64,000 nt of DNA. It comes from Ciona intestinalis (Eukaryota > Chordata > Ascidiacea > Phlebobranchia > Cionidae). The stretch is from NCBI RefSeq assembly GCF_000224145.3, contig NC_020178.2, forward strand, positions 392,986 through 456,985. The letters run 5' to 3'. This document shows, piece after piece, positions 12,701 through 23,892 of this stretch. How positions within the stretch are numbered: the first letter of the stretch is position 1; each line of letters begins with the position of its first letter. The position numbers were made by a program, and so were the translations under genes. The notes below the pieces were generated by a model. That model saw only the letters and a list, made by a program, of their open reading frames with translations. It was not told where the DNA came from and made no database searches.

Positions 12701-14012
12701 GCACACAACTAACAAAAATAATTCTGAATTTAACCAAAATAAAAATAATATCAAACAAAATTATTCATTAACTGTAACAAAAAAGGGATATATGTCCAAT
12801 TAATTATTTTATTGTTAAAATTATATAGATTCAAATTTTGTTTAAGCTAATAGCATGTGGTGTATAATAAGCTTGTACAAAGTAACAAAAAAAATAGAAA
12901 TTTAAATGTTATATTTAAACTTAAGTGACTGTACGCCTAAAACATACCGTAGGATTAAAAAAAATATTTAAATATTCATTTTATTGTAAAACTAGGCACC
13001 TTAATATCTTTAACTTTTAGTTAAGTTAAAATTTAAGTTACTTTTATCTTTCAAAGTATTTTCTGCAGGTCTACAAGTTTTTTGGTTATTTATATCCTTT
13101 TATATCTGGTTCTTGCCTTTTTCTACAGTTCTCTTCTCAAAACAGCAGTTCTTTTTTTTTGTTTTTTTTTTCTGTTGTTATTAATTCCAGAAAACAAATA
13201 CAGATATATTCCGTTTTTTTGGGGGCTAAATTTCTTTTCTTTTGTCTAAAATGTTTCACGTTTTGAGTTTTTATTGTATATTCATTCCTTTATGAAATAT
13301 ACATTTACTTTTTAAACAGTTTCAGGTATTGCTTTTGTTCCAGTCCTTCAAAAATATACTAAATTTACTTTACTAAAGTAGGGTAGGGTACGATGGGACA
13401 ACTTTTTAATTTTATTTTCGAGTCTAATTTTGTAGTAAACCAAGAACATTTAGTGTCTTATAAAACCGTATCCTCACGACTCTAAAAGATTGTTGTTAAT
13501 TGTTTCAAACACGATCAGGATATTGAATATTATGTGCAAAATTTTTTCATATTCCCCTACAGTACTATATGAAAAACACTTTATGATATCATCGCTTGGT
13601 TTAAAACATCGCTTGGTTTTAACCCATCACCCACTAATCGCATGCGCTTTACTAAATCCGCTGAGCTCCGTTTTAATCCGCAGTGTTCGCAGCAGTAGTC
13701 CAGCTCGACGGCCACCATCAAGGCCACAGATGGGTAGAATGGCCCCCGGACCCCCACCCACTCAAGCCCCCTCTTTACCCCCTCCAATAATGCCATCAAA
13801 CGCTGCACCCCCGATTCCGAACCGCCCAATGCCCGGAAGAGCCCCTCCTTCTATACCAAGGTAGAATCGTATTGTAGAATATGTAACACGGGTGTACAAA
13901 CACCTTGTGTCAGCTTACGAGTCACCATGTATGTGTTATTAATTATCATATTCTCAATTCCAGACGACCTGCCCCAAGTCAAAAACCGCTGATCCCCCAA
14001 AGACCAACGTAG
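704..14012 (+). CDS. DNM: Dynamin GTPase, 3' part of gene (5' exons lie outside the window)
   Basis: Dynamins are large GTPases that assemble on the necks of budding membranes and drive fission during endocytosis. Exons by splice sites and phase: 704-864, 1247-1389, 1857-1992, 2757-2891, 3373-3444, 3887-3973, then 4390-4460 or 5042-5112, 6217-6271, 7219-7332, 7775-7905, 8349-8448, 10415-10570, 10929-10985, 11370-11480, 11808-11929, 13693-13860, 13964-14012. They join in frame to 622 codons including the stop. The first exon is the end of the GTPase domain ([12 protein letters not shown]). Next come the stalk ([28 protein letters not shown]), the PH domain (7219-8448, starts VIRKGWLT), the GED (10415-11480, [19 protein letters not shown]) and a proline/arginine-rich tail (11808-14012) of the kind that binds SH3 proteins. 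The domain order and spacing match animal dynamin 1-3; I cannot say which paralogue. The sixth and seventh exons divide a segment that alternative exons also diversify in vertebrates. Confidence 0.95.
975..1212 (+). repeat. Composite SINE copy
   Basis: A B-box-like GGTTCAAGGCTCG, the CTTGGACAAGACATTTAACG block and the GAAACAGAACACCCGTGTTA tail module are present in order. Confidence 0.7.
1437..1628. mobile_element. 195-bp MITE, subfamily A
   Basis: Terminal inverted repeats TAGTAGGG and CCCACCCTACTA border a body with TTTGGTAGTAAGCAAAGAAC and CAATCAGGATATTTTGATAT. It is flanked by TA. Confidence 0.8.
2912..3290. repeat. Tandem repeat, unit about 115-120 bp, about 3.5 copies
   Basis: Units contain GGGCCAACTCTGG, ATCTCAGGT-CCATGGCGT, CTTGCTGTAGGACCTCACCC and AGAATGTGCATATACAATGT. 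The same unit, mostly in the opposite orientation, is at 6306-6482, 7955-8110, 20187-20260, 45955-46020 and 59975-60100. Confidence 0.85.
4390..4460 (+). CDS. DNM: Dynamin stalk exon, version a (mutually exclusive)
   Basis: This 71-nt exon follows a CTAACAG acceptor and precedes a GTAAGT donor. It reads [20 protein letters not shown] and then GFAK, with the last codon completed by exon 6217-6271. It is homologous and equal in length to 5042-5112. Because 71 is not a multiple of three and the flanking exons need exactly one copy to stay in frame, including both or neither would shift the reading frame. Confidence 0.88.
4485..4547. mobile_element. Minimal GGCGCC MITE (about 63 bp)
   Basis: GGCGCCAAACTTTTGAATTT at the left and CCACCCCAAGTTTGGCGCC at the right are inverted. 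Almost no internal sequence remains. It sits between the two alternative dynamin exons. Confidence 0.75.
5042..5112 (+). CDS. DNM: Dynamin stalk exon, version b (mutually exclusive)
   Basis: This 71-nt exon follows a TTGTAG acceptor and precedes a GTAAAA donor. It reads [20 protein letters not shown] and then GFAK. It aligns without gaps to the exon at 4390-4460, with changes concentrated in the first ten residues, and has the same start and end phases. The [11 protein letters not shown] block is the most conserved part of the dynamin stalk, so selection appears to have kept both copies. Confidence 0.85.
5643..5847. mobile_element. 195-bp MITE, subfamily A
   Basis: Begins TAGTAGGGTAGGGGAAGATG and ends TTCCCCACCCTACTA, with the usual body between. 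Confidence 0.8.
5912..6066. mobile_element. GGCGCC MITE, full copy (155 bp)
   Basis: Left end GGCGCCAAACTC and right end CCCCAGGTTTGGCGCC. The body contains GGGGAGGCAGGGATAGTTAG? region (with one G fewer here) and GGTTGGCCTGCCCACCCTGC. Similar copies are at 18966-19120, 27391-27533, 29050-29197 and, reversed, 53774-53917. Confidence 0.8.
6306..6482. repeat. Two units of the ~115-bp tandem repeat, inverted
   Basis: TATATGGGTGAGGTCCTACA occurs twice, each followed by GCCATGGGAC and AGAGTTGGCTCATTACCCC. Confidence 0.85.
7448..7745 (+). repeat. Composite SINE, near full length
   Basis: Head GAGCGCCTGTCTCTGGG, GGTTCAAGGCTTGATGCTGC, TCCTTGGGCAAGACACCTAA, CCCAGTGGTCACTTA, tail module and a CATTCATTCA end are in order. 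Confidence 0.75.
8500..8694. mobile_element. 195-bp MITE, subfamily A
   Basis: TAGTAGGGTGGGGGAAGATG at the left and CCCATCTTCTCCCACTCTAC at the right, 195 bp. Confidence 0.85.
9434..9627. mobile_element. 195-bp MITE, subfamily A with TAGTACTG start
   Basis: The left end is TAGTACTGTGGGGGAAGATA and the right end is CCCCCACCCTACTA. Confidence 0.85.
12252..12380 (+). CDS. DNM: Candidate dynamin cassette exon in the proline-rich tail
   Basis: Inside the 1.76-kb intron between 11929 and 13693 is a 129-nt stretch that stays open in the one frame the upstream exon dictates (phase 2 in, phase 2 out). It begins after CCATTAG and ends at AG|GTCTTT. It would add 43 residues rich in Ser, His and Gln, including [15 protein letters not shown], between RPPR and SSSPARRPP. 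Its base composition is visibly more balanced than the AT-rich flanks. The donor is weak, and I do not recognise the peptide from a family, so this is a prediction. Vertebrate dynamins also vary in this tail by splicing. Confidence 0.5.
13377..13567. mobile_element. 195-bp MITE, diverged
   Basis: GTAGGGTAGGGTACGATGGG at the left and CCCCTACAGTACTA at the right. It lies 125 bp before the dynamin PRD exon. Confidence 0.75.
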
Positions 14013-14132
14013 ACACTCTTCTAAAACTACTGTATCAATTCACATAGTACTGCGACAGTATTCCTGTAGATTCGAAATACATTCATTATTACTCCCGGCC
14101 TATAAGGATTCATATATACAATTTTCAATCGA

Positions 14133-14138
14133 AATAAA
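14133..14138 (+). terminator. Polyadenylation signal AATAAA of dynamin
   Basis: A canonical AATAAA lies about 120 nt after the dynamin stop codon at 14010-14012. A second one at 14819-14824 could serve a longer 3' UTR. Confidence 0.6.
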
Positions 14139-15788
14139 AAAAGTTTCAATTTTTTTTCGCGAAATCATCCAAAAATTTGTTACTGTTACTATGTTGAAAT
14201 TCACTCGTTTTAAAATCATACAATTATACGTACGCATATATGTAATGTAAAAGTGTAAAATGGTGAATTAATAGTTATTTTTTCGATTAACCAAAAAAAT
14301 TAGTAGTTAACTTTGTAGCATACATTTTTGACTGCCGTTAAAATATTCGTAATTAAGTAGTTCGACAGCGTGCATAAAGACACAGGATTCTTGATTTTGA
14401 TCGTAGTTTTGTCGCACTTAGATGTTAACAACACTTAAATAGTTTTATCAAAATTTACGTGAAAATGTTCTTGTACATAGAATACCCTAGATATTTTGTG
14501 TTATCTCAAAAGCTGTTATAAAATCTCTAGCTTGTCCCTCTGTTTTGCTATAAATACCATTTTAGTTATATATATGTTTGATTATATATTAGGTTGGGAC
14601 AGGCAAAAGTAAATTGTAAAATGCCTATAGTTTTTGTCATGTAATTTATAATGTGTTGTTATTCTGCATTTTCAGCCAATTTAATGTCATTTTTAGCCAT
14701 TCTACAGCTTATAGTTAACTGTGGTGGCATAAACTCTTTATAAAAGCATGATTGAAAGCGTATGATTTATAATCCATACAAAAAGCTGGCTATAAGTTGC
14801 AATTATCAGCAAAAATGAAATAAAGAGTGGGAAATATATTGGTTTTCTTAGATTTGAGGAAAACAGAAGTAATAAGATTTCATAATACGTTATAAAGTGG
14901 GTATACTGGTAAGGGATTGGTATATGATTTTTTTTTACTATATATTTTTACTAAGTATGGATAAGGATCAAAGGTAATTTTGGTGAAGATGCCCGCCTAT
15001 AGCCCAGAGTTTTAGGTTCAAGGTTCGATGCTGCTACCATTGTGGGTGTAAAGTGTCAGTTAGAGCAAGTAAATTAATATAATTGTTTCTAACACAGTAG
15101 TCACTTATGGGTTGTCTAAATTGCCAGCCCAATTCCTTTAAAAAAATAGAGAAAAAATAGGTACTTAGGCCTAAAAGTAATATATCCAAAAGTCTTAACA
15201 TTATTAATAAAATACATGAAAAGTATTTATCTTCACAAAATATGATTATTTTTACACAAATTGTTTAAAAATAAACGATAATACAAAAAGTTCTCCCCAA
15301 ATGATAGAAAAGACGTTCCGAAACAGACGTGTATAAGTTTTAGGGGGTTTTATGAAATTGTATTGATTTTGCGAACGTGAGTTTCGTCAGTGTAACATCA
15401 TCAGTTAAACTTGCGGTATGAATTTGCGTGTGACTAATTTGTAAGAAAATACCACGAATAACCTTGTTTTGAACGGTTTCGGATCTGAACTGACAAAAAT
15501 TTAGATTTGTTGTTGTTTTTTACAGATCACTAAACAGACAGTTCCGAAAACGTGAACAACTTTTTTCTGTTTTTGCGTTCAAGTAATTTCACCAATAGTT
15601 GTATTAATGTTCTTTTACACTGCGATATGGACTGCAAATAGCTTCTATATGGTCTAAATTAGCGTTTTTTACACTAATGTAAAAAAATATTGTAAAAATT
15701 GCTGTTTTTTAACACTTATGTAAACAAAATTTTTGTAAAAAGTATAAAGGCAACATTTTTAAAATACTAGCAGACTTTTTAGGTTAAA
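14139..15788. other. Intergenic spacer, dynamin to COA3
   Basis: This 1.6-kb spacer has no convincing coding exon. It holds the presumed 3' UTR end of dynamin, a truncated SINE at about 14990-15130, and a more complex segment (about 15290-15560) that may contain the promoter of the COA3/QSOX pair. No TATA box or other defined element could be fixed. Confidence 0.6.
15772..15783 (+). other. 3' splice acceptor just upstream of the COA3 start (putative trans-splice site)
   Basis: A pyrimidine-rich CTTTTTAG ends at 15783, six bases before ATG. No upstream donor is needed to make an open frame. This is the arrangement expected where a spliced leader is added in trans, a known process in Ciona. 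Trans-splicing here is an inference. Confidence 0.45.
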
Positions 15789-16079
15789 ATGTCTGCCCCA
15801 CAAACCCCTAGTCTTGATGAAAAACACCCTAGAATGCGGAGAATCGATTTGACGAGAGACAACTTGACAGCGGAGCAGCGAAAAATGATTGTTAAGTACA
15901 ACAGAGTTCAGTATGACGCTTTTCGGAAGACAAATCGAATGCGCACTTCTCTCTTAGCCACTGGAATTTTTGGCGTAATTGCGGGGATTTATTCGTACAC
16001 CATTTACCAGATGTCCAAAGACAATATTATTAAAGAAATGGAAGACGAAGTCAGTATGTACCAGTACCCTGAAAAGTGA
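15789..16079 (+). CDS. COA3: COA3-like (CCDC56/MITRAC12) cytochrome c oxidase assembly factor
   Basis: This single-exon gene of 96 codons starts MSAPQTPSLDEKHPRMRRID. The block RIDLTRDNLTAEQ matches the conserved N-terminal box of COA3 (RID-T-R--LT-EQ in the human protein). It is followed by one predicted membrane helix (about residues 56-74, LLATGIFGVIAGIYSYTIY) and an acidic C-terminus (IIKEMEDEVS). Total length and layout fit COA3, an inner-mitochondrial-membrane protein that stabilises newly made COX1 in the MITRAC assembly intermediate. The start follows an acceptor-like AG by six bases, and no earlier in-frame ATG is needed. The QSOX start codon is only 478 nt downstream on the same strand. 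Confidence 0.85.
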   Translation: MSAPQTPSLDEKHPRMRRIDLTRDNLTAEQRKMIVKYNRVQYDAFRKTNRMRTSLLATGIFGVIAGIYSYTIYQMSKDNIIKEMEDEVSMYQYPEK

Positions 16080-16556
16080 GAAATTTCGGAGCCCATTTTC
16101 AAGAACTTAAAAACATGATTTTTTGTTGTGCTTTTTTTTGTCAACTTGTTAAAAAATACAACAAGTTAGAGCCCATATTCAACAACTTTAAAAACTGTGG
16201 CAAAATTTTTTTAAAATATTTTTTTGTTGTGATTTTTTGTCGATTTGGTTAAGAATATGAAAAATTTAAGCCCATTTTCAAGTAAAAATGTTGCAAATTT
16301 GTGGAACTTAGTGATTTTTTCAACTGAAACTGTTTTTGCTTTTTAATTTTAGGCGATTGTTATAAAAATTCAATAATTAGGTAAAACTGTAAAGTGTTTT
16401 GTTAAAATTGTGTTAACATACATAAAATAACATAGTTTTTCATGTATTTACAGTAATTTTGTTGACGTTTTTGGCTTTTTTTGATCGACAAATTCTACAA
16501 CACATAATTATTAACAAAAATTTTAGTGTGTTTACATTTTCCCCTATCTCCAGAAT
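16080..16556. other. Short COA3-QSOX intercistronic region
   Basis: This 477-nt AT-rich gap contains three imperfect copies of a segment starting GCCCATTTTCAAG or GCCCATATTCAAC (about 16091, 16166 and 16269). I see no canonical AATAAA. It ends in a good acceptor (CCCCTATCTCCAG, to 16553) immediately before the QSOX ATG. Confidence 0.55.
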
Positions 16557-19500
16557 ATGGATAGGGTATCTATTATATTATGTTTATTACTTCAATATAT
16601 AACGCATAGCCAAGGAGACGTTGGGTTATATAATGCATCTGATCATGTTACTATTCTAAATGGCGATAATTTGCTGCAAACTGTTACAAATAGGTAAGTT
16701 TTTTGTGTTTAATTGGTATGTTTGTAGCAAACTAGCTGTTTCATACACCTCATACTGAGTTAAAATTTATATGTGTGACTTTGTGTGTTTTATATGTGTG
16801 ACTTTGTGTGTTTTATATGTGTAACTTTGTGTGTAACTAATTAAATGTTTCATATTTTTTATGATTGAAAACTTAGTCAACCCATAAAATCTACCCCCAC
16901 AATGGTAGCAGCAGCGAGCCTCGAACCCATAACCACTGGGCTTGAGGCAGTAAGCTAACCACTGTGCCGTTGTTAGTATAAAAATAAAGAAAATGTGTCA
17001 TATTATTCTGTTTGTAATGAATGAATGTAACTTGTTTATCCTCGCGTAGCAATGGTAGTTGATATAACATCTGTTTCATACACCTTGTGCCAGCTATACT
17101 TTGTGGGTGTATGGTTTTTTTTTGTATGACTGACAATTTAGACAACCCATTAGTGACCACTGGGTTGGATCAATCGCTAATAAGTGTTTTGCCCAAGGAC
17201 ATTCACAACGGTAGCAGCGACAGGCCTTGAGCTTGTAACCTCTGGGCCAGATAAAAATATATATATGCGCTATTAAATTTGTATTTAATCATTTTTTCCA
17301 GCACGACACCCTGGTTTGTAGAATACTACAGTGAATGGTGCGGTCACTGCCAGGACTTCGCACCAAGTTTTAAAGCTCTTGCAAAAGATATAGCAGGTAT
17401 TTGTTCAGTAGAATAAGCCAGGACAATTATTATAAAATACTGTGACAATTTTAACAAATAGTAGGGTGGGGTAAGATGGTCTGTTTTTTATCGTTCCATT
17501 TGGTAGTAAACAAAGATTATTCACAGAGTTATCTAACTGTATCCTTACGACTCTAAAAGAGCGTTGTTAATTGTTAAATACACGATTATGAAATATTGGA
17601 CACTATGTGCTAACAGTATTTATCTTGAACCCCCCTCCCTCTTTTATTTTTTTCTAACCACTGTATATATAGTAGGGTGGGGGAAGATGGGACACCTTTT
17701 CGTCCTATTTTCTAGTCCAATTTGGTAGTAAAAGAACATTCAAAGAATTATAAAACCGTATCCTCACGACTTCCATAGACCGTTGTTAATTGTTTAAAAC
17801 ACGTTCAAGACATTTGGATATTATGTACTAAAGGTGTATCATCTTCCCCCACCTATTATGTGCTAAAGGTGTACCATCTCCCCCACCCTACTATACCACT
17901 TAAATTTTCTGTTTACCATACTCTGCCCTGTTAATTAGTATTCCCATGCCTATAGAATGGCATAGGCTGATGAAAGTTGCAGTTTTAAACTGTGCTGATC
18001 GTTCCAACCAAGAAATATGCAGGCAAATGAGCATAGAGAGTGTACCTGATATGCGGGTAAACATGCATGTGATTTGCATGGCATGCTTTGGACTGTTTTT
18101 TGCTTTTCAATTTACCCTATAACTTTATAAGTGTTTTTTAAGTTTTTGTTATGAGTGTTTTGAGTTAACGCTTTTAACCTTCACAAAATTAACTTTTTTC
18201 ATATTTTTGAATCTGCATGTGTTTTAAAATTAAATTTTTGTGTATATGTTTGATAAGCTTGATCATTTTCTATAATTTTATCCATATATTTATATATATG
18301 TATGTATGTTTTAATTTTGTTAATTATAATATGTCATATAAATATATAATTATATATATTTTGTTCCTAATTTTTCGATAATTATACGTCACAATCAGGT
18401 TGGAGTTTTCTGATTAAAATCGCCTCGATTGATTGTGGCGCTGCTGCCCCTAGTGGCGAGGAAAACTTTTTAGCGTGTCATAGCGACCCTTATTGGGTCG
18501 ATGACTACCCAGAGTTCCGGGTAAAACTATAGCGGTGTTTTATGGGTTAAGGGATAGATACATATGTAGTAAAATGTATTATGAACTATAATGCATAAGT
18601 GTGTAAAACTAGCTGTCAAAAATACTAAAGTTTTGGTAAATAAAAGTAATTTTAAAAATATATAAAAAAATATATATCGGTATATGAAACAGAACACCCG
18701 AGTTATAACGACTGTCATTACCTCACCACACAAGAATAAATAAGTAACATTTAAGAGGTTTTATTTAATTGTTTAATTTGATTAGTTTTTAAAGTCTTGG
18801 TGTTTATGTAGTAGGAGGTAGCATAGTTAGCTTATACTAACAACTTATTCACAGGCTTATATTATTTTTGATTATTTGGTAACAATTTTCATAGTAGAGA
18901 ATTAATGTTAATTTGGTAATATTACTGTATTTTTTATTAGAGAACACTCGTACTGCAGTAGCATAGGCACCAAACTTTTTAAAACACAGGGGAGGCAGGG
19001 TTAGTTAGACACACATTTCTGTGAAACAAATTTAACTTATTGGTTGTAATGTTTACTGATTAATGCAGTGTGAAATTTCCGGGGTTGGCCTGCCCACCCT
19101 GCCACCCCAGGTTTGGTGCTGCATTCAGTAGTATTACTTACAAACAGTTTAACTTTTTTTCAAACTTAATTAAAAAAAGAAATATATTTATATTGTGGTT
19201 ATAAAATTGCTGTTATTTTTTTATTATGGTGAAATTTGACTTGAGTTGTTTTACAGGTGTATCCAGCAAGGGCTAACAAGACATACCCTGGACTACATTA
19301 TAAAGGTATCTATATTCTTGTAACTTTTTATCCTTGCATGGTGGGGTTTTGGCAGTTGTTATAACATGGGTGTTCTGTTTTATACACGTCGTGCCCGCTT
19401 GCGAGGTGCCATGTATGTAACTTTGTGGGTGATTATTTTTAATGGTATTTTGCTTAAAACAAACTAAAAATTGTAATAATGTTTGCAAGTTAAAAAAATT

Positions 19501-22500
19501 AGTAACAGTTTTAAACTTTTATGAAAACTGTCGTTTTCTATTTCTCTGTAAAATAAAGTAGTATTTTTTTATTTAAAAATTATTTTTTTCAGGAAAACAA
19601 AATATAAAAGACATCAGAAATTTCCTGATCGATTACATAATGGAGAACATTGAAAGCATAGAATGGTTATATGATAATCCCAAACCTGTGTTTGAACCTG
19701 CTACGTAAGTTTATCTATTGTTTAATATATATAGACACAACATATAGTAGGGTGGGGGAAGATGGGACATGTTTTCATTCTATTTTCTTGTCCCATTTGG
19801 TAGTAAACAAAGAAAATTCAAAGAATTATTAAACCATATGCTCACAACTTAAATAGACCGTTGTTAACTGTTTAAAACACAATCAGGATATTTAGATATT
19901 ATGTGCTAAAGGTGTCCCATTCCCCCCACCCTACTATATATGAATCAAGCATCTATGAATACTGAAATAGTTTTTAAGTCGCTATATTGTAATTTTTATT
20001 ATTGCTTTAAAACTGCTTTAGGTATAGTGTAGCGTGCTGATATATATTAACATTATCATCTTGTTTTACAGTTTTAAAGAAGTTATGAGCATTTCTTCAA
20101 ATACTGATGTTATGTATACAGCATATGTAATAGAAGATGCAGAGTCTTATATGGGAAAATCTGTAAGTTACATATGCTTGTATTTTATATGGGTGAGGTC
20201 CTACAGTGTGGCATGTCATGGGACCTAGGAAAATTTCATGGGACCTAGGAATTTTGGGTAATTGGCCAAGAAGATTTGGCCCATTACCCAAAAAAGTCAC
20301 TAATTTGGGGGGGGGGTTGTTTTTCCTTTTGGGGGGGGGGGGGGGGGGGGGGAAATTCGGGGGGGGTCCCCAGCCCCCATGAGCTGTATGAAACGGAACA
20401 CCCGTGTTATAATTTTAACGACTGTCGTTACCCGCCCACGCAAAGATAAACAAGTTATATTCATTCAATAACAGTTACATACATGGCAACTCATAAGCGG
20501 GCACGAGGTGTATGAAACAGGACACTTGTGTTATAACGACTGTTGTTTTTCCTACCATGCAAGGATAAATAAGTTACATTCATTTGTTCACAAAGTAACA
20601 TAGGTGGTAACTCGTAAGCAGACACGAGGTGTATGAAACAAAAAACCTGTATTATAACTACTGTCCTTGCCCCACAGCGCGAAGATAAACAAGTTACATT
20701 CATTTAAAACCTCCTAATTCACAAATTCCCTGCTAGATAACACTGGACGTGTCATCATGCACTAACTTACAAGTTAGAAGAGTGGTAGCAAATACCGAAG
20801 ATGGGGTTAAAATTATGGAACAATTACAACTAAATCCGCAAGATTTACCTTTTCTAGTCGTCAAGTCAAATAATGGAACGAATTTTCCAATTAACGTGTA
20901 AGTATAATGTGGTTTTATAAAGCATATGGGTGTTATTTAGATTTTTAATTAAATCTTAGGATTTTTAAAGAAAAACTTTGCACTCAGATTTAAAAAATAC
21001 AAAATTTAAAATAAAATTCAAATATTTTTTTGCCTATTTTTCGATTTTTATTTTTTTCTATATTTTTTTATTTTTCCAGCAAAATGAAGACTCGTTCTTT
21101 TTACACGTATCAGCTCACACACCTTTATGGGGTCGGGGAACCTGTTATTAGTACTGTGTCTGTGGGAACGCAGGTTGAACATAGAAACACTATTGTGGAT
21201 ATTACTTTAGTTGACAGGTAAGAATTTTGTTGTTATTTTTTGTGCTTGTTTTTGTTGTTTTTTGTTGTTATTTTATTGTTGTTGTTTTTTGTTGATTTTG
21301 TTTTTTTACCAGTTTGTGTGTGTGTAACAATTTAGTTAACAGTTGACCTAATTTGTTGATGGATACCGTTAGCACATAATATCCCATATTTCCTAATCCT
21401 GTTTTTAAACAATTAACAACACTCTTTTAAAGTCGTGAGAATACAGTTATATAATTCTAAAAATACAGTTCACTACCAAATGGGACGATAAAATAGAAAT
21501 AAAATAGAATGTCCCATTTTACCCCAACCTACTATATTACCCTAATATCCCATATTTTCACACAGAGAAAAAGTATATTTAGCTGACATAGAATCTGCAT
21601 TGAGATATTCACTCACAATGGAGGTAGCCAGCGTTAAAGAAATATCAAATCGGAAACTCGATGCACTGAAAAAGTTTCTAAATATGTTTAATAAGGTAAA
21701 TCAATACATAGGATCTGGTATAACATTATAACATAGAATACCCTATAGCATAGAATGAAACCCATAACATAGGGTCTTGGATATAGCATTACATAGAATG
21801 TCCCCAATCTGGTGCTCATAGAATTGAACGATTCTTGTAAAGAAATACAGTAAGGATCTGGTGCTACAAAATGTAACAGACAAAAATCTAGTCCAACTAA
21901 TTGTCTAATAAAAGATTTTTCGCCTAAATGGCATCGTCAGTCTTTTATTCAAATAGAATTCTTTATAAAAAAAAGTTGTCATTTTTATACACAGAAAAAA
22001 AAATCTGTAAAAAAATGTCTGGTGCCAAAAAGAAAAAGCATGCCTGACAAAGGTTACTGGTACAAGGCTTGACGCTGCTACCATTGTGGGCGTATGTGTT
22101 CTTGGGCAAGACACTTAACGGCAATTGCTTCAACCCAGTGGTCACTAATGGGTTGTCTAAATTATAACATGTATAAAAAACACCCACCAAGTTACATACG
22201 GGTAACTTGTAAGTAGGCACAAGGTGTATGAAACAGAACACCCGTGTTATAACGACTGCCATTACCCTACCAGTCAAGAATAAACAAGTTACATTTATCC
22301 ATTTAAATAAATAACATTAATAACAGTATTAATTACAGATTGGGTCATATTTACCTGGTAGACAAACCACTATCAATTTTCTTACTGAGTTAAATACATG
22401 GATACAATCGAAATCTAAAGTCACATACCAAGAATGGGGGGAAAGAGTCAGTTTGAAAACTGTAAGTAAAAGTGTTATGTATTTCTTGATATATACGCAT

Positions 22501-23859
22501 AATATATATGTATATGTAGTTTTACACTTTTTTAAGTAAATTTTGACATTTTTAGCATTTGAGAAAATGTTTTGTATTAAATTTGATCAGAAAATCTGTG
22601 TTTTTTTTCACTTATTCATTTATATACATTTGTACAAACAATATTTTGCTGCTACCAATGTGGTGTACATATCCTTGGGCACGACACTTAACGGCAATTG
22701 CTGCAACCCAGTGGTCACTAATGAGTTGTCTAAATTGTCTGTATCCATTCACAAAATTACTTACTTTATCCTCGCATGGCTAAAAAATGATAGGGGGTGT
22801 AACACAGGTGTTTTGTTTCATACACCTCGTGCCTGCTCACAAGTTACCACATATGTAACTTTGTGAATGAATGAAACTTATATATTGCTCCAACCCAGTG
22901 GTCACTTATAGGTTGTCTAAAATCTAAATTGTCAGCCATACTTTAAAACACATATTTTCTACAGAACACCAGTTATTTACCAACTACTTCTAAGTTATGG
23001 GTTGGCTGTCAATCAAGCAAACCTAGTTTACGTGGCTACCCCTGTTCATTATGGACTTTATTCCATACGCTAACTGTAGCTGGATACAATGCAAATTTAC
23101 AAGGTAGGATATGCTGTATATATAGTAGGGTGGGGAAGATGGGACATCTCGGGGTGGGGAAATATGGGACACCTTTTTATTCAATTTTTTGTCCCATTTG
23201 GTAGAAAACAAAAAACATTCAAAGAGTTATAAAACCATATCCTTGCTACTACCATAAACCGTTGTTAATTGTTTAAACACGATCAGGATGTTTGGATATT
23301 ATGTGCTAAAGGTGTCCCGTCTTCCCCCACAGTACTATAACACTGTTTTTAAAGTGGATTTATAGTTTTTTTAAGGGGTAAATTTTCGTTGGCGTATTTG
23401 TAAACAACATTTTTGTATGTGTATGTGTCCGTAATTGAATGTAATTTACTTTATCCTCGCGTAGCAAAAAAATCGACAATCGCGTGTTTTATTCATGCAC
23501 CTCGAGCCTGCTTATGAGTTACCATGTATGTTACTTTGTGGGTGATTATTTTTTGAAGATTTTTTTTTAATTTTTTTGTTATGTGTGGCTGATAACTTGG
23601 ACAAGCCATTAGTGACCACTGGGCTGGAGCGATAAATAAGTTTCATTCATTCATTTATTCATTTACAGATCAGTCATTAGTCCCAGACACCATGTACCAA
23701 TACATTACAAATTTCTTTAGTTGTCAAGAATGCAGGTTAAATTTTAAGAAAGAAATTGCAAAGTTTCCGTTTAACAATGCTGGTCATAAATATGATGCTG
23801 TTTTATGGCTGTGGAAATTACATAACTGTGTCAATGAAAGGTATATAGGTTTTATATGT

Positions 23860-23892
<33 letters not shown>

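Noticed and set aside
20034..20300. Open frames on both strands around 20034-20300
   Set aside because: They combine QSOX exon 20072-20162 with a copy of the ~115-bp repeat and are shadows of these.
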